From: Alphaproteobacteria bacterium Ga0077535
GTDB lineage: Bacteria; Pseudomonadota; Alphaproteobacteria; Caulobacterales; Aquidulcibacteraceae
Length of the DNA: 64,000 nt
NCBI GenBank assembly: GCA_001464425.1
Contig: LNEK01000012.1
Coordinates: forward strand, 117,467 to 181,466
Reading direction: 5' to 3'
The position numbers and the translations under genes were made by a program. This document shows positions 7,328-15,302 of the stretch, piece after piece (the stretch's first letter is position 1; every line of letters starts with the position of its first letter). Under the pieces are notes generated by a model. That model did not search any database, was not told the DNA's origin, and was given only the letters and a program-made list of their open reading frames with translations.

Positions 7328-8679
7328 GCCAGAGCTTTATCGGCGACAGTCTCCAGTTCTGCGAGCGCCCCGCCCATGGAAATAGCAAGTTGGGGCAATG
7401 CGCTCTGCATGCTGGCGTCGGAGTTGGGCGGCAAACGCCAGCCAACGCCCAATCGCTCAAGCTGCATTTCAACACCGCCGCCAGCGCGCGCAGCGCCCGC
7501 CCGTACGGCGTCGCTGAGCAGACTGGTGTTGGCGCCGCCGCCCGCCAGGAGAATGGTGATTGACGGCGCGCCCAGGGTTTGGGCGCGTGCGCGCACGGGG
7601 GCGAGGCTCGCGGCGATGATCTCGCCGAGAGCGGCCGTGAGGGCCCGATAATCCCGCTGTCCAGTGAGTTCGCGACGAGACAGACTAAGGTGCATGCCGT
7701 CTTGTTGGTGTCGACACTGGCCAGTCTCGAACAGTTGCCGCTTTAATGCGCGCGCGCCGAGCTTGAGGCTTTGAAAGAGGGCGTCCGCCGCAGCCGGGTC
7801 ACGTAAGCGTTTCTTGGAAGCGAGCGTTGCGACAAGGAGCTGATCGAGTTCATCACCGGCCAATCCGCAGCTTTGCCGTGCAGCCATGATTTCCGACATG
7901 ACAATCCGATCGCCGCCGCTGTGCTCAAAACCGGCGATGTCGGTCGTTCCTGCGCCCATATCCACGAGCAGAAAGCATTGCGCGGGCGCCTCCTTGCAGG
8001 CGCCGTATGCAGCCGCCGCTGCATGGGCCTCGAAAACGCCGGTTTCCAATTGACCGATGCCGAGCGTGGCCGCCGCGCGCGTCAGTGCATCCTTGGTCTG
8101 TGCGATTGAAACGCCCTCGCGCTGGATCAGCGCATCTCCCAATCGCTCGGATACGGCGGCCGCCTCATCAAACAATCTGCCGATGGCGCGATCAGCGTCT
8201 TCGCGTTGGCGCCAGATCGGCGTGGTGTAGCGGCGCGGCGCCAGCGCAACGTCGTCCGGCAAGCGTGCGTCGGCGGCGATCGCATGGCGGGTCAATCGAT
8301 CAAGGTAGGCAAGGTAGAGCGTCAGCGCTTCGCGGTGACTAAGCGAGCCTGTCGGGTCGATTGAGCGCTTGACCTGGAGCGAGAGCGCAGCATCCAGATC
8401 GCGCGCCGCCAGGACGGTCTTGAACGAAATGATCGCCTCGCGGCCGCTACGGGTCTGTGTCGCCGCGGCCCTGAATGCAGGCGGGCCGATCAGCAAGCGT
8501 CCGCCGTCCACGAACATGACGGAGGGGGCAAGCCAGGGCGTATCCGCCTCGGCCGCAGCCCCAAGCTGTAAGGGGCGGGTAGAGCGCCACGGCGGGCCGT
8601 CTGCGAGAAAGATGCTGGCCTTTGAATAGGAGGTGCCGAAATCCAAACAGATCCTGGCGCCCGCTTCGCTCGTTGCCAC
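7324..8679 (-). CDS. Hsp70/DnaK-like actin-fold ATPase
   Basis: A 451-residue protein limited to the actin/Hsp70 ATPase fold; there is no substrate-binding domain or lid. The nucleotide motifs are clear: phosphate-1 CLDFGTSYSKASI near residue 11, phosphate-2 LLVDMGAGTTDIA near 240, and the adenosine motif ILLAGGGANTSLL near 375. It resembles the Hsp70-like proteins sometimes encoded in bacterial surface-polysaccharide loci. The TAATATTA box at 8750-8757 lies in the promoter shared with the divergent VanZ-like gene. It may act as a chaperone-like switch for the secretion machinery; the substrate is unknown. Confidence 0.8.
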   Translation of the reverse strand: MATSEAGARICLDFGTSYSKASIFLADGPPWRSTRPLQLGAAAEADTPWLAPSVMFVDGGRLLIGPPAFRAAATQTRSGREAIISFKTVLAARDLDAALSLQVKRSIDPTGSLSHREALTLYLAYLDRLTRHAIAADARLPDDVALAPRRYTTPIWRQREDADRAIGRLFDEAAAVSERLGDALIQREGVSIAQTKDALTRAAATLGIGQLETGVFEAHAAAAAYGACKEAPAQCFLLVDMGAGTTDIAGFEHSGGDRIVMSEIMAARQSCGLAGDELDQLLVATLASKKRLRDPAAADALFQSLKLGARALKRQLFETGQCRHQQDGMHLSLSRRELTGQRDYRALTAALGEIIAASLAPVRARAQTLGAPSITILLAGGGANTSLLSDAVRAGAARAGGGVEMQLERLGVGWRLPPNSDASMQSALPQLAISMGGALAELETVADKALA

Positions 8680-8749
8680 GTGGCCTCTCCTTGGCGGGTG
8701 CGTCCTGCGTCGCGGTCGGCAATCTAATCTAAACTTCTGCAGCGCGACA

Positions 8750-8757
8750 TAATATTA
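8750..8757. promoter_or_regulatory. TAATATTA box 2, divergent promoter
   Basis: TAATATTA lies 70 bp before the Hsp70-like start (minus) and 60 bp before the VanZ-like start (plus), so one site could control both genes. Confidence 0.5.
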
Positions 8758-8817
8758 GCCAAGCGCGCGCGCTTCCTGGCGCTAACGCAGCGGGGGATAA
8801 GCCAAAGGAGTTAGGGT

Positions 8818-9213
8818 TTGAGCGCTCGTTTGGGGATTTCGCCGGTGCGGCTTGGTTATCTGGCTCTAGGCGCTCTCGCTGTCGCCACGCTTGGCGTCTT
8901 TGCGTTCAGCGACACGTTGCGTCTTCCGGTGCTGCCTGACGGCTATGACAAGGAGCTGCATGTGGCGGCGTTCTGCGCCTGCGGGTTTATTCTCATGCTG
9001 GGCGCCCGCCGCTCAGCCATGGTCATTACAATGCTCATGCTGAGCGCCGTCGCGATCGGTGTCGAATGGGCTCAGCCGATTTTGACCGCAACCCGTGAGG
9101 CGAGTTCTGCAGATGCTGCTGCAAGCATTTTGGGCGTTTTGCTCGGCGCGGGCGGCGCCCTGGCGGTGAATAATGCGGTCAGATCGGCGCCAACCAAAGC
9201 GAGAGCACGATAA
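8818..9213 (+). CDS. VanZ-like family membrane protein
   Basis: A 131-residue integral membrane protein with three or four hydrophobic segments. VanZ-like features are GYDKELHVAAFCACGF (the D/H pair after the first helix) and VEWAQPILTATREASSADAAA (E and D residues before the last helix). The start is TTG at 8818, supported by AAAGGAG seven bases upstream. VanZ-like proteins are frequent in exopolysaccharide and exosortase loci, and here the gene sits among them. Function is not established; the antibiotic-resistance name should not be taken literally. Confidence 0.8.
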   Translation: MSARLGISPVRLGYLALGALAVATLGVFAFSDTLRLPVLPDGYDKELHVAAFCACGFILMLGARRSAMVITMLMLSAVAIGVEWAQPILTATREASSADAAASILGVLLGAGGALAVNNAVRSAPTKARAR

Positions 9214-9319
9214 GGCCCGACCACAAAACCAGACTGGCGGCGAAGGCTGCGCACAAGATTGCGGCCTTCGGCAAGACCATGACCGGCGCCTCTGCGGATG
9301 AGAGCAGCGCTTGCTTCAT
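9179..9319 (-). CDS. Possible 46-residue single-span membrane protein
   Basis: A short frame reading MKQALLSSAEAPVMVLPKAA followed by one hydrophobic segment and ending in API. It overlaps the 3' end of the VanZ-like gene by 35 bp on the opposite strand. The clean transmembrane helix with a charged front suggests a real small protein, but there is no good ribosome site and it may be chance. Confidence 0.3.
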   Translation of the reverse strand: MKQALLSSAEAPVMVLPKAAILCAAFAASLVLWSGLIVLSLWLAPI

Positions 9320-9447
9320 ATGACGAGCATGCGCCGAGTCGCTTGATAGAGCATGAAGCTAAGCGCCCGAAGTATTAGCAAGCATTTACGCTGTTTGCGC
9401 TAACGGCAATTAGTTATGTTCGTTACGTAAAGCCTAAAGCCATACGC

Positions 9448-9459
9448 GCTAATATTAGC
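9448..9459. promoter_or_regulatory. TAATATTA box 3 (GCTAATATTAGC)
   Basis: A perfect 12-bp palindrome 28 bp before the GTG at 9488 (16 bp before the GTG at 9476). It is the longest copy of the motif. Other TTAGC/GCTAA half-sites are present at about 9374-9412. Confidence 0.55.
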
Positions 9460-9487
9460 CTCACAAAATAATCGCGTGGGGTTAACA

Positions 9488-10459
9488 GTGCGTATATTGC
9501 TGGTTTGCTTATTGGCGGGTGCGTGCGCCAGTCCGATGGCGCCGACAGGCGCAGCGCGTTTGCTCGCCGGCGCCCAGGTCGCCGCGCCGGACGGTGCGCG
9601 CGCCTATTGCGCCCGCTACCCCGATCAATGCGTGTCGGCGTTCAGTGACGAGCTGCGTGGGCGCGTTGAAGCCACGGGCGCTGCGAGCTTTCAGCGCGCG
9701 ACATTGCAGAGCCGCGAGGCGCAGCAGGCGAGTGTGTTTGAAGCGATGGTGTTGACGCGCGTCAGCACGATCGATGCGAGCGCGCTTGAAGGGCGCGCCG
9801 AGATGCCGTTGACGCCAGCGCGTTTGGCGCAATTGCGCGCCGTCAATCGAGACATTAATCGCGCCATTCGACCGCTGACCGATCGCGCCGGGCATGGCGT
9901 GGAAGAAGTGTGGAGCATGCCGCTCAGCACTGGCGGTCCAGGCGCGCGCGGCGATTGCGAAGATTATGCGCTGGAGAAGCGGGCCCGGCTGATCGCTCTG
10001 GGCTGGTCGGCGGACATGCTGTCGCTAGCCGTCGCACACGCGCCGAATGTTGGCCTGCACGCGGTGCTGATCGCGCAGACCAGCGAAGGCGATTATGTGC
10101 TCGACAATTTGTATCGGGAGCCGCAGCCGCTGGCGCGATTGCCTTATCTTTGGATTTCGCGTCAACGCGGGGCGAGCCTCTCGGACTGGGCGGTTGCGCA
10201 CCAGGCGCAGTTTACAACGCGCGCGCCGCTGAGTTTTGAGCAAATGATGAATGCGCGCTTGGCGCAGTCTCCTGCGGCGACCGCTTCGGCCGCGCCTGAA
10301 ACTGCTGCGCCGCCGACTAGGCGGAGCGCGCCGGTCACGCCCGCCGCGCCAAAGCCCGATCCGCGCACGCAAGAGCACGCGGCGCCGGTGCGCGTCGGTC
10401 TCGTCCGGTTTGAGGACGACAATGCATTATGCACGCGTCGGCGCGGCGCCGGCGCCTAG
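9488..10459 (+). CDS. Transglutaminase-like cysteine protease (BTLCP type)
   Basis: A secreted protein of 323 residues. The GTG at 9488 is preferred over 9476 because it begins directly with the signal sequence (VRILLVCLLAGACAS, possibly a lipoprotein). The bacterial transglutaminase-like core shows the catalytic Cys in GDCEDYALEKR, the His in LHAVL and the Asp in VLDN. The last 70 residues are a proline/alanine-rich tail. LapG, a relative, cleaves biofilm adhesins under cyclic-di-GMP control; here the gene lies in a polysaccharide locus and may trim a surface protein. The tail overlaps the convergent Wzy-like gene by 33 bp. Confidence 0.8.
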   Translation: MRILLVCLLAGACASPMAPTGAARLLAGAQVAAPDGARAYCARYPDQCVSAFSDELRGRVEATGAASFQRATLQSREAQQASVFEAMVLTRVSTIDASALEGRAEMPLTPARLAQLRAVNRDINRAIRPLTDRAGHGVEEVWSMPLSTGGPGARGDCEDYALEKRARLIALGWSADMLSLAVAHAPNVGLHAVLIAQTSEGDYVLDNLYREPQPLARLPYLWISRQRGASLSDWAVAHQAQFTTRAPLSFEQMMNARLAQSPAATASAAPETAAPPTRRSAPVTPAAPKPDPRTQEHAAPVRVGLVRFEDDNALCTRRRGAGA

Positions 10460-11779
10460 TAGGAAGGCAAAGAGCGCCGTCAGCGCAGGAACCTGCAGGC
10501 CAAAGTCGACGCTGCCGTGAACAAAGACGAGGGTTGTCATGGCGAGGACGCCGGCCGCCCATTCGGCGCCGCTTCTTCGGCCAATGACACGCAGCCCAGC
10601 GCGGATCAACGGCGTCGCCAGCATCAATGCAAACAGCGCCAAGCCGATGAGCCCGGTCTCTTCAAGCGCCTGAATGAAAATGTTGTGCGCCGAGCCTGTG
10701 CCGTGAAGCGCGCGCCAATTTTCGGGGGTTTGCGCTAATATGTTGAGCTCGTGATAGGTATTGAGGCCGTGCCCTAAGAGCGGTCGCTCGGCGAAAGCTG
10801 CAAAGTGCGCATCGGCAAGCTGAGCGCGGACCTCGGCGTCGGCCCCTGAAAGCGCAAAGCGCCGCAACACTTCTTCACCGCCACGCGCAAAGATCAAGAC
10901 AAAGGCGACAGCCAGCGCCAGAAGCGGCGCGGCGGCGATGCCGCGACTTGCCTTTGTGTCTTTCAGTGCGGCAAACGCCATCAGTGCGCTAAAGACCAAA
11001 AGCGCAACGAGTGTCGCGACCAAGCCGCCGCGCGAGGCGGTCAGGAGAAGGCCCGCAAACAGCAAAATCGCCGTCGCCAGTGAAAGCGGTGCGGCATAGG
11101 CAAAGCGCGCCCAATGCAATTTCGGCGGCGCCTTGATTGGCGCGGCGAGCCGACCGCGGCCGGCGCGCACCAGCATGATCATGGTCAAAACCAATAACAG
11201 GCCAAACGTGGTGGCGGCGGCGTTGGCCGAGCTCGCCGATGGATCAAGCCGCCCGCCTGGGCGCGCTTGCGCGCTAAAGAAGAAGGCAAGCGCAATCACG
11301 CAATAGAGCAAGGCGAGCGCGACCGCCCAGCGCCCGAGTTGATCGCGTGACTTTGAATCCGGCGCCGCCGCTGCGCCTAACAAGAACGCCGCGCAGGGCG
11401 CCAGGAAAGCCGCGCCGCCCTCAAGGCTGCGATAAGGCGAGAGCGAGGTTAGACCTGTATCGACGCCGACGGCGCGCCAGAGAGGGTGGGGCGCAAGCCA
11501 AGTCCAGGCGCCAGCGCTCGTCGCCAACGTCCATGCGATAAAAACCAGAGCTGCGATGCAGGTCAGCCAATGGGCGCTGATGACACGGTCGAGGTGTCGG
11601 GGCGCAAAGGCGGCGACGCTCATGACGCAGGCGAGCAAGATCAAGGCCAGTAGAGCGGCGCCGCTGGCGCTGTTGGCGCCGCCGGCGAGGAGCGCGGCGA
11701 AGATCAGCCCCAATACGAGAAGGGCGCCGACATTAAGTTCGCCGAGCAGTTTGAGAAGTGGCGTCATGGATGTCCTCAA
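10427..11779 (-). CDS. O-antigen ligase/polymerase (Wzy-like) family protein
   Basis: A 450-residue protein with about ten or eleven hydrophobic segments. The Wzy_C/O-antigen-ligase signature is visible: LTASRGGLVA in the central part, then a periplasmic loop with LLGHGLNTYHE and SAHNIFIQALEETGLIGL. It should join repeat units (polymerase) or transfer glycan to an acceptor at the periplasmic face. It is the only Wzy-like protein in the locus, so polymerase is the likelier role. Confidence 0.85.
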   Translation of the reverse strand: MRTSMTPLLKLLGELNVGALLVLGLIFAALLAGGANSASGAALLALILLACVMSVAAFAPRHLDRVISAHWLTCIAALVFIAWTLATSAGAWTWLAPHPLWRAVGVDTGLTSLSPYRSLEGGAAFLAPCAAFLLGAAAAPDSKSRDQLGRWAVALALLYCVIALAFFFSAQARPGGRLDPSASSANAAATTFGLLLVLTMIMLVRAGRGRLAAPIKAPPKLHWARFAYAAPLSLATAILLFAGLLLTASRGGLVATLVALLVFSALMAFAALKDTKASRGIAAAPLLALAVAFVLIFARGGEEVLRRFALSGADAEVRAQLADAHFAAFAERPLLGHGLNTYHELNILAQTPENWRALHGTGSAHNIFIQALEETGLIGLALFALMLATPLIRAGLRVIGRRSGAEWAAGVLAMTTLVFVHGSVDFGLQVPALTALFAFLLGAGAAPTRA

Positions 11780-11883
11780 CAGGCGAGCTTAAGCGGATCT
11801 TTGCAAGCGTCGAGCGCCACGCCTGCGCGCAAAGAACGAACTGACGCGTTGCGCGCGCGAGGCCCGCCCTGCACAATCTGGTT

Positions 11884-12627
11884 ATGTGGCCGATGGTCAA
11901 GCGGCGCGCCGATTGGCGCTTTCCAGGCGGACGCGTCGGCTACGCGGTCGGCGACATACATGGCCGCGCCGATCTTTTGGCGCGCATGTTCGAAAAACTG
12001 GAGAATGATGCGCGCCCCGCTGGCGCCAAACCGGTCGTGGTTTTCTTGGGAGACTATATCGATCGCGGTCCCGACAGCGCCGAGGTGATCGAACTCTTGT
12101 TGTTGCGACGCCCGGAAGGGTTCGAGCGCCGCTTCCTCCTGGGCAATCATGAAGCTGCAATGCTGGCTTTCTTGGCTGATCCAGTAGCCCATCGCGCTTG
12201 GCTGTCGCACGGAGGGCTTGAGACATTGGCGTCCTATAAGTGCGCGGTGATGCCGACGATCGCGGCCGGCGCTGACGAGATGATCGCCGCGCGCGATGCG
12301 CTGATCGAAGTCCTGCCGGCGACGCATCGCGCCTTCCTGGCGCGGCTCGAACGCTTTGTCTCCATTGGCGACTATCTCTTCGTGCATGCAGGGGTCGATC
12401 CGGCAAAGGATCTCGCAGGCCAAAGCGACGCCGATCTCTTGTGGATCAGGCGGCGTTTTCTTCACGATCAACGGCGCTTCGACCAATGCGTGGTGCATGG
12501 CCACACGCCCGCGGACGCGCCTTATCGTGACGTGCGTCGTGTCGGCCTGGACACGGGCGCCTATTATTCCGGGCGGCTGACCGCCGCCCGCCTGGAGGAC
12601 GACAAGGTTGATTTCCTTGAAGCCTAG
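11884..12627 (+). CDS. Serine/threonine protein phosphatase, PPP family
   Basis: A 247-residue metallophosphoesterase with the full PPP motif set in order: GDIHG near 23, GDYIDRG near 57, GNHE near 87, HAG near 164 and HGHTP near 203. Two metal ions and a conserved His make it a probable active phosphatase. Short bacterial PPP enzymes of this kind act on phosphoserine/threonine or on signalling nucleotides. Its place in the polysaccharide locus with a tyrosine autokinase suggests phosphorylation control, but PPP enzymes are not the typical tyrosine phosphatase partner. Substrate unknown. Confidence 0.88.
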   Translation: MWPMVKRRADWRFPGGRVGYAVGDIHGRADLLARMFEKLENDARPAGAKPVVVFLGDYIDRGPDSAEVIELLLLRRPEGFERRFLLGNHEAAMLAFLADPVAHRAWLSHGGLETLASYKCAVMPTIAAGADEMIAARDALIEVLPATHRAFLARLERFVSIGDYLFVHAGVDPAKDLAGQSDADLLWIRRRFLHDQRRFDQCVVHGHTPADAPYRDVRRVGLDTGAYYSGRLTAARLEDDKVDFLEA

Positions 12628-12639
12628 GTCGTGACATGG

Positions 12640-12649
12640 CTAAGATTAG
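12640..12649. promoter_or_regulatory. Degenerate TAATATTA box 4 (CTAAGATTAG)
   Basis: Differs by one base from CTAATATTAG and lies 48 bp before the export-lipoprotein start. Spacing to the start is like that of the other boxes. Confidence 0.35.
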
Positions 12650-12697
12650 GCGTCGGATTTAGATAAGCGGCGTCTTTAGATGTCGTGGGGGATCTTC

Positions 12698-13276
12698 ATG
12701 CACGTATTGGCTTGGCTTTGCCGAGGGCTGATGGCGCTGGCGCTTGGCGTGTGTGTGGCCGCATGCGGCGGCGGCGCCGCCCGCGCTGATCTCGCCACGC
12801 CGCTGCCTCAAGTCCAAGTCGAGGATTATCGCTTAGGGCCAGGCGATCGGCTCCGGATCAGCGTCTTTGGCGAGCCTGAACTCACGGGCGAGTTCGTCGT
12901 CGGCACCAACGGCATGGTCTCGTATCCGTTGATCGGCGACCATCCGGTGCAGGGCAAAACCCTGGGGGAGTTGACCGAATCCTTGCGCAGCTCGCTGCGC
13001 CGGTATGTGCTGCAACCCAATATCAGCGTCGAAGTGATGAATTACCGGCCGTTTTTTATTCTCGGCGAGGTCGAGAATCCGGGCACTTATCCGTATTCGG
13101 CAGGGCTCAATGTCATGAACGCCGTCGCAACCGCCGGGGGCTTCAGCTATCGCGCTGATACGCGGCGCGTCTTCATCAAGCACGCCGACGAGCTCGCCGA
13201 GCGTGAGTACGGCTTGACCAGTACGACGCCCGTCCTGCCTGGCGACACGGTGCGCATTCAAGAGCGGCGTTTCTGA
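12698..13276 (+). CDS. Polysaccharide export outer-membrane lipoprotein (Wza-like)
   Basis: A 192-residue protein. A signal with lipobox ends CVAAC, then the Poly_export domain (DYRLGPGDRLRISVFGE, a G-D-x-[IL]-x-I/V pattern) and a SLBB/soluble ligand-binding segment (RPFFILGEVENPGTYPY). The ATG at 12698 is preferred over 12680 because GGGGGA precedes it. It is shorter than Wza and resembles the GumB/HfsD class, which forms the outer-membrane channel with the Wzc-like protein encoded downstream at 15303. Confidence 0.88.
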   Translation: MHVLAWLCRGLMALALGVCVAACGGGAARADLATPLPQVQVEDYRLGPGDRLRISVFGEPELTGEFVVGTNGMVSYPLIGDHPVQGKTLGELTESLRSSLRRYVLQPNISVEVMNYRPFFILGEVENPGTYPYSAGLNVMNAVATAGGFSYRADTRRVFIKHADELAEREYGLTSTTPVLPGDTVRIQERRF

Positions 13277-13291
13277 CCCGCCAGCGGGTCA
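13274..13291 (+). terminator. Hairpin overlapping the stop of the export lipoprotein gene
   Basis: TGACCCGC and GCGGGTCA form an 8-bp stem with a 2-nt loop starting on the stop codon. GGGTCAGGAAA is then repeated at about 13287 and 13300. No T tract, so it may be an attenuator or a regulatory palindrome. Confidence 0.35.
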
Positions 13292-13440
13292 GGAAATCGG
13301 GTCAGGAAATACCGTGACGAAAGGTGTGTTGCCCCTGCCGCAGGCCCCCGTTTAGAGGAAATTAGGCAAACTTAGGCTCGACTTTTCCCCAAGGGCCGCT
13401 AACCCTGAGCTCTGCCCGTGTTGGAATGAAGGGGGCCCTT

Positions 13441-13926
13441 ATGTTAATCCGCAAGCTCGCTGTGGCGCTCGCCGCCTTGACCATTGGACTGGTGGCCGCG
13501 CCGCAAGCGCAGGCGTCTATTCCCAGCGAAGACGCGTCCCCGGGCGCTGCTCTCGCCGGTTCGATCCTCAATGAGATGGCCCAGGCGCCGATCGGCGACA
13601 AAGAAGCGGTTCTGTCGGCGATCACGCGCGCCACGCGCGGAGCGGACTTGCGCGTCATTGTTGAATCCTTGCGTTTGCTCCGCCGCGGCGAACAATTGGA
13701 CGCGATGGTGGGCGGCGACGCCACCGGCTTGGCGCAAGCGCGCGCCACACTCGCACGCCCAGAAGTGCAAGAAGCTCTGGCTGAGGCGTCAGAGATCGCG
13801 CAACTGGCGCTTCAATCCTATGGCGCCACCGGCAGCGTGCCCGCAGGCGGCGCGCCTGGACAAGCCTTCGGCTCTGGCGGCGTCGGCGCCCCAGGCGGCG
13901 GCGGCGGCAGCGGTTACACCAACTAA
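13441..13926 (+). CDS. Secreted hypothetical protein with glycine-rich tail
   Basis: A 161-residue protein with a clean Sec signal (MLIRKLAVALAALTIGLVAA, cleavage after QAQA). The middle is helical and alanine-rich; the last 25 residues are Gly/Ser/Ala-rich (APGGGGGSGYTN end). The ATG at 13441 follows GGGGG at about 8 bases. It lies between the export lipoprotein and the outer-membrane barrel, so a periplasmic or surface part of the polysaccharide system is likely. No family recognised. Confidence 0.65.
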   Translation: MLIRKLAVALAALTIGLVAAPQAQASIPSEDASPGAALAGSILNEMAQAPIGDKEAVLSAITRATRGADLRVIVESLRLLRRGEQLDAMVGGDATGLAQARATLARPEVQEALAEASEIAQLALQSYGATGSVPAGGAPGQAFGSGGVGAPGGGGGSGYTN

Positions 13927-13986
13927 TCCCGGTCGACAGCAGTGAAAGGGCGGCGGACCGTGGCGCGGTCCGCCGAGCGTGGGGGA

Positions 13987-15270
13987 ATGAAGAAGAAGGT
14001 CGAACTCTCGCTCGCGGTTTTGGCCGCGACATTGGGGTGGGGGATTGTAGATCCGCCGCCGGCGATGGCGCAGGACGGCGACAACTTCTCTCGCGATCGC
14101 AATGTGAGCGTCCGTGGGCGGGCCAGGCCGGAATATGATTCCGTCGGCATCCGCGTGGGCAGCTTCATGGCTCATCCGGAACTGACGATCGCCGGCGAAT
14201 ACAATGACAATGTCTTTGCAACCGATGTCGATCCTGAAGAGGACTTCATCACCCACGTGACCCCCAGCCTCAGCGTGGAGTCGCAGTGGAGCAATCATGC
14301 GCTGAATTTCCGGCTCGAAGCGCCGTCACGCTTCTATTCCGAGTTCGACGACAACGACACCACCGACATTATCGGCGGCCTCGACGCGCGGCTCGATGTT
14401 TACCGCGACTTCTATCTTTTCGGCGGCGCCGAATATGGAAGCATGACTGAGCCGCTTTCGAGTTCGCCAACGGCTTTGCCGCTGCGCGAACCGATCGAAT
14501 ACGCCCGCTCCAGCGGCAATCTCGGCTTCGTGAAGGCGTTTAATCGCCTGCGGGTTTCGGGCGAGGCGCGCTACGCGCAGTTCGACTTCGAAGACGGCTT
14601 TTTGTTCAACAATGCGCCGGTTGATCAGGACGACCGCGATCGCAGCGTGCTCGAGCTGGGCCTGCGCGCCGATTATGCGATCAGCCCGATGACGGCGCTG
14701 TTTCTTGCTGTCGGCGCCAATCAGCGCGACTACGACCTCGATCCGCCAGATGTCGTGGTGAACCGCGATTCTGAAGGTCATGAAGTTCTGGTCGGGGCCG
14801 ATTTTGACATCAGTCGCTTGGTGCGTGGCCAAATCGGCGTTGGTTATCTCAGCCAGAGCTATGACGATCCGAGCGTCGGCGAAACCAATGGGCTTGCGGT
14901 GCGCAGTCAAGTCGAATGGTTCCCAGACGAATTGGTGACGGTGACGTTTGCCGCGTCGCGTGAAGTCGCAGACGCCGGCGCTTTTGGGGCGTCGAGCTAT
15001 ATCGCCAACAACGCTAGCTTCTCGATCGACTATGAGTGGCGACGCAATATCATTTTCGGTGTGCGCAGCGATTACAGCTTCGATGATTATAGCGGCATCG
15101 ATCGTGAAGACACGCGCTGGGGCGCTGTGTTCACCGGCGATTATTTGATGAATCGTGGCGCAGCGCTCTTCTTTGAAGTTGGCCATTACGAACAGAGCTC
15201 CGACGGGCTGCAGTTCGGAAGAGAATACGATATCAATCGCGCGGTTCTCGGGATTAAGCTGCGCCGTTAA
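13987..15270 (+). CDS. Outer-membrane beta-barrel protein (BBP2 type)
   Basis: A 427-residue protein with a Sec signal ending AMAQ and then alternating hydrophobic/polar strands rich in Tyr, Phe, Asp and Arg, typical of a large barrel (SVESQWSNHALNFRLEAPS, FLAVGANQRDYDLDPP, ending VLGIKLRR). It fits the putative beta-barrel porin 2 family often found beside Wza/Wzc-type genes. The ATG at 13987 is preferred over the GTG at 13942, which would put a basic stretch before the signal. It may help the polymer cross or attach to the outer membrane. Confidence 0.8.
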   Translation: MKKKVELSLAVLAATLGWGIVDPPPAMAQDGDNFSRDRNVSVRGRARPEYDSVGIRVGSFMAHPELTIAGEYNDNVFATDVDPEEDFITHVTPSLSVESQWSNHALNFRLEAPSRFYSEFDDNDTTDIIGGLDARLDVYRDFYLFGGAEYGSMTEPLSSSPTALPLREPIEYARSSGNLGFVKAFNRLRVSGEARYAQFDFEDGFLFNNAPVDQDDRDRSVLELGLRADYAISPMTALFLAVGANQRDYDLDPPDVVVNRDSEGHEVLVGADFDISRLVRGQIGVGYLSQSYDDPSVGETNGLAVRSQVEWFPDELVTVTFAASREVADAGAFGASSYIANNASFSIDYEWRRNIIFGVRSDYSFDDYSGIDREDTRWGAVFTGDYLMNRGAALFFEVGHYEQSSDGLQFGREYDINRAVLGIKLRR

Positions 15271-15302
15271 GGCAGGGACGCCTTTATAAAGAGCGGGCAG
15301 GC

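Noticed and set aside
11776..12504. 242-residue minus-strand frame
   Set aside because: Shadow of the PPP phosphatase gene, whose motifs are complete on the plus strand.
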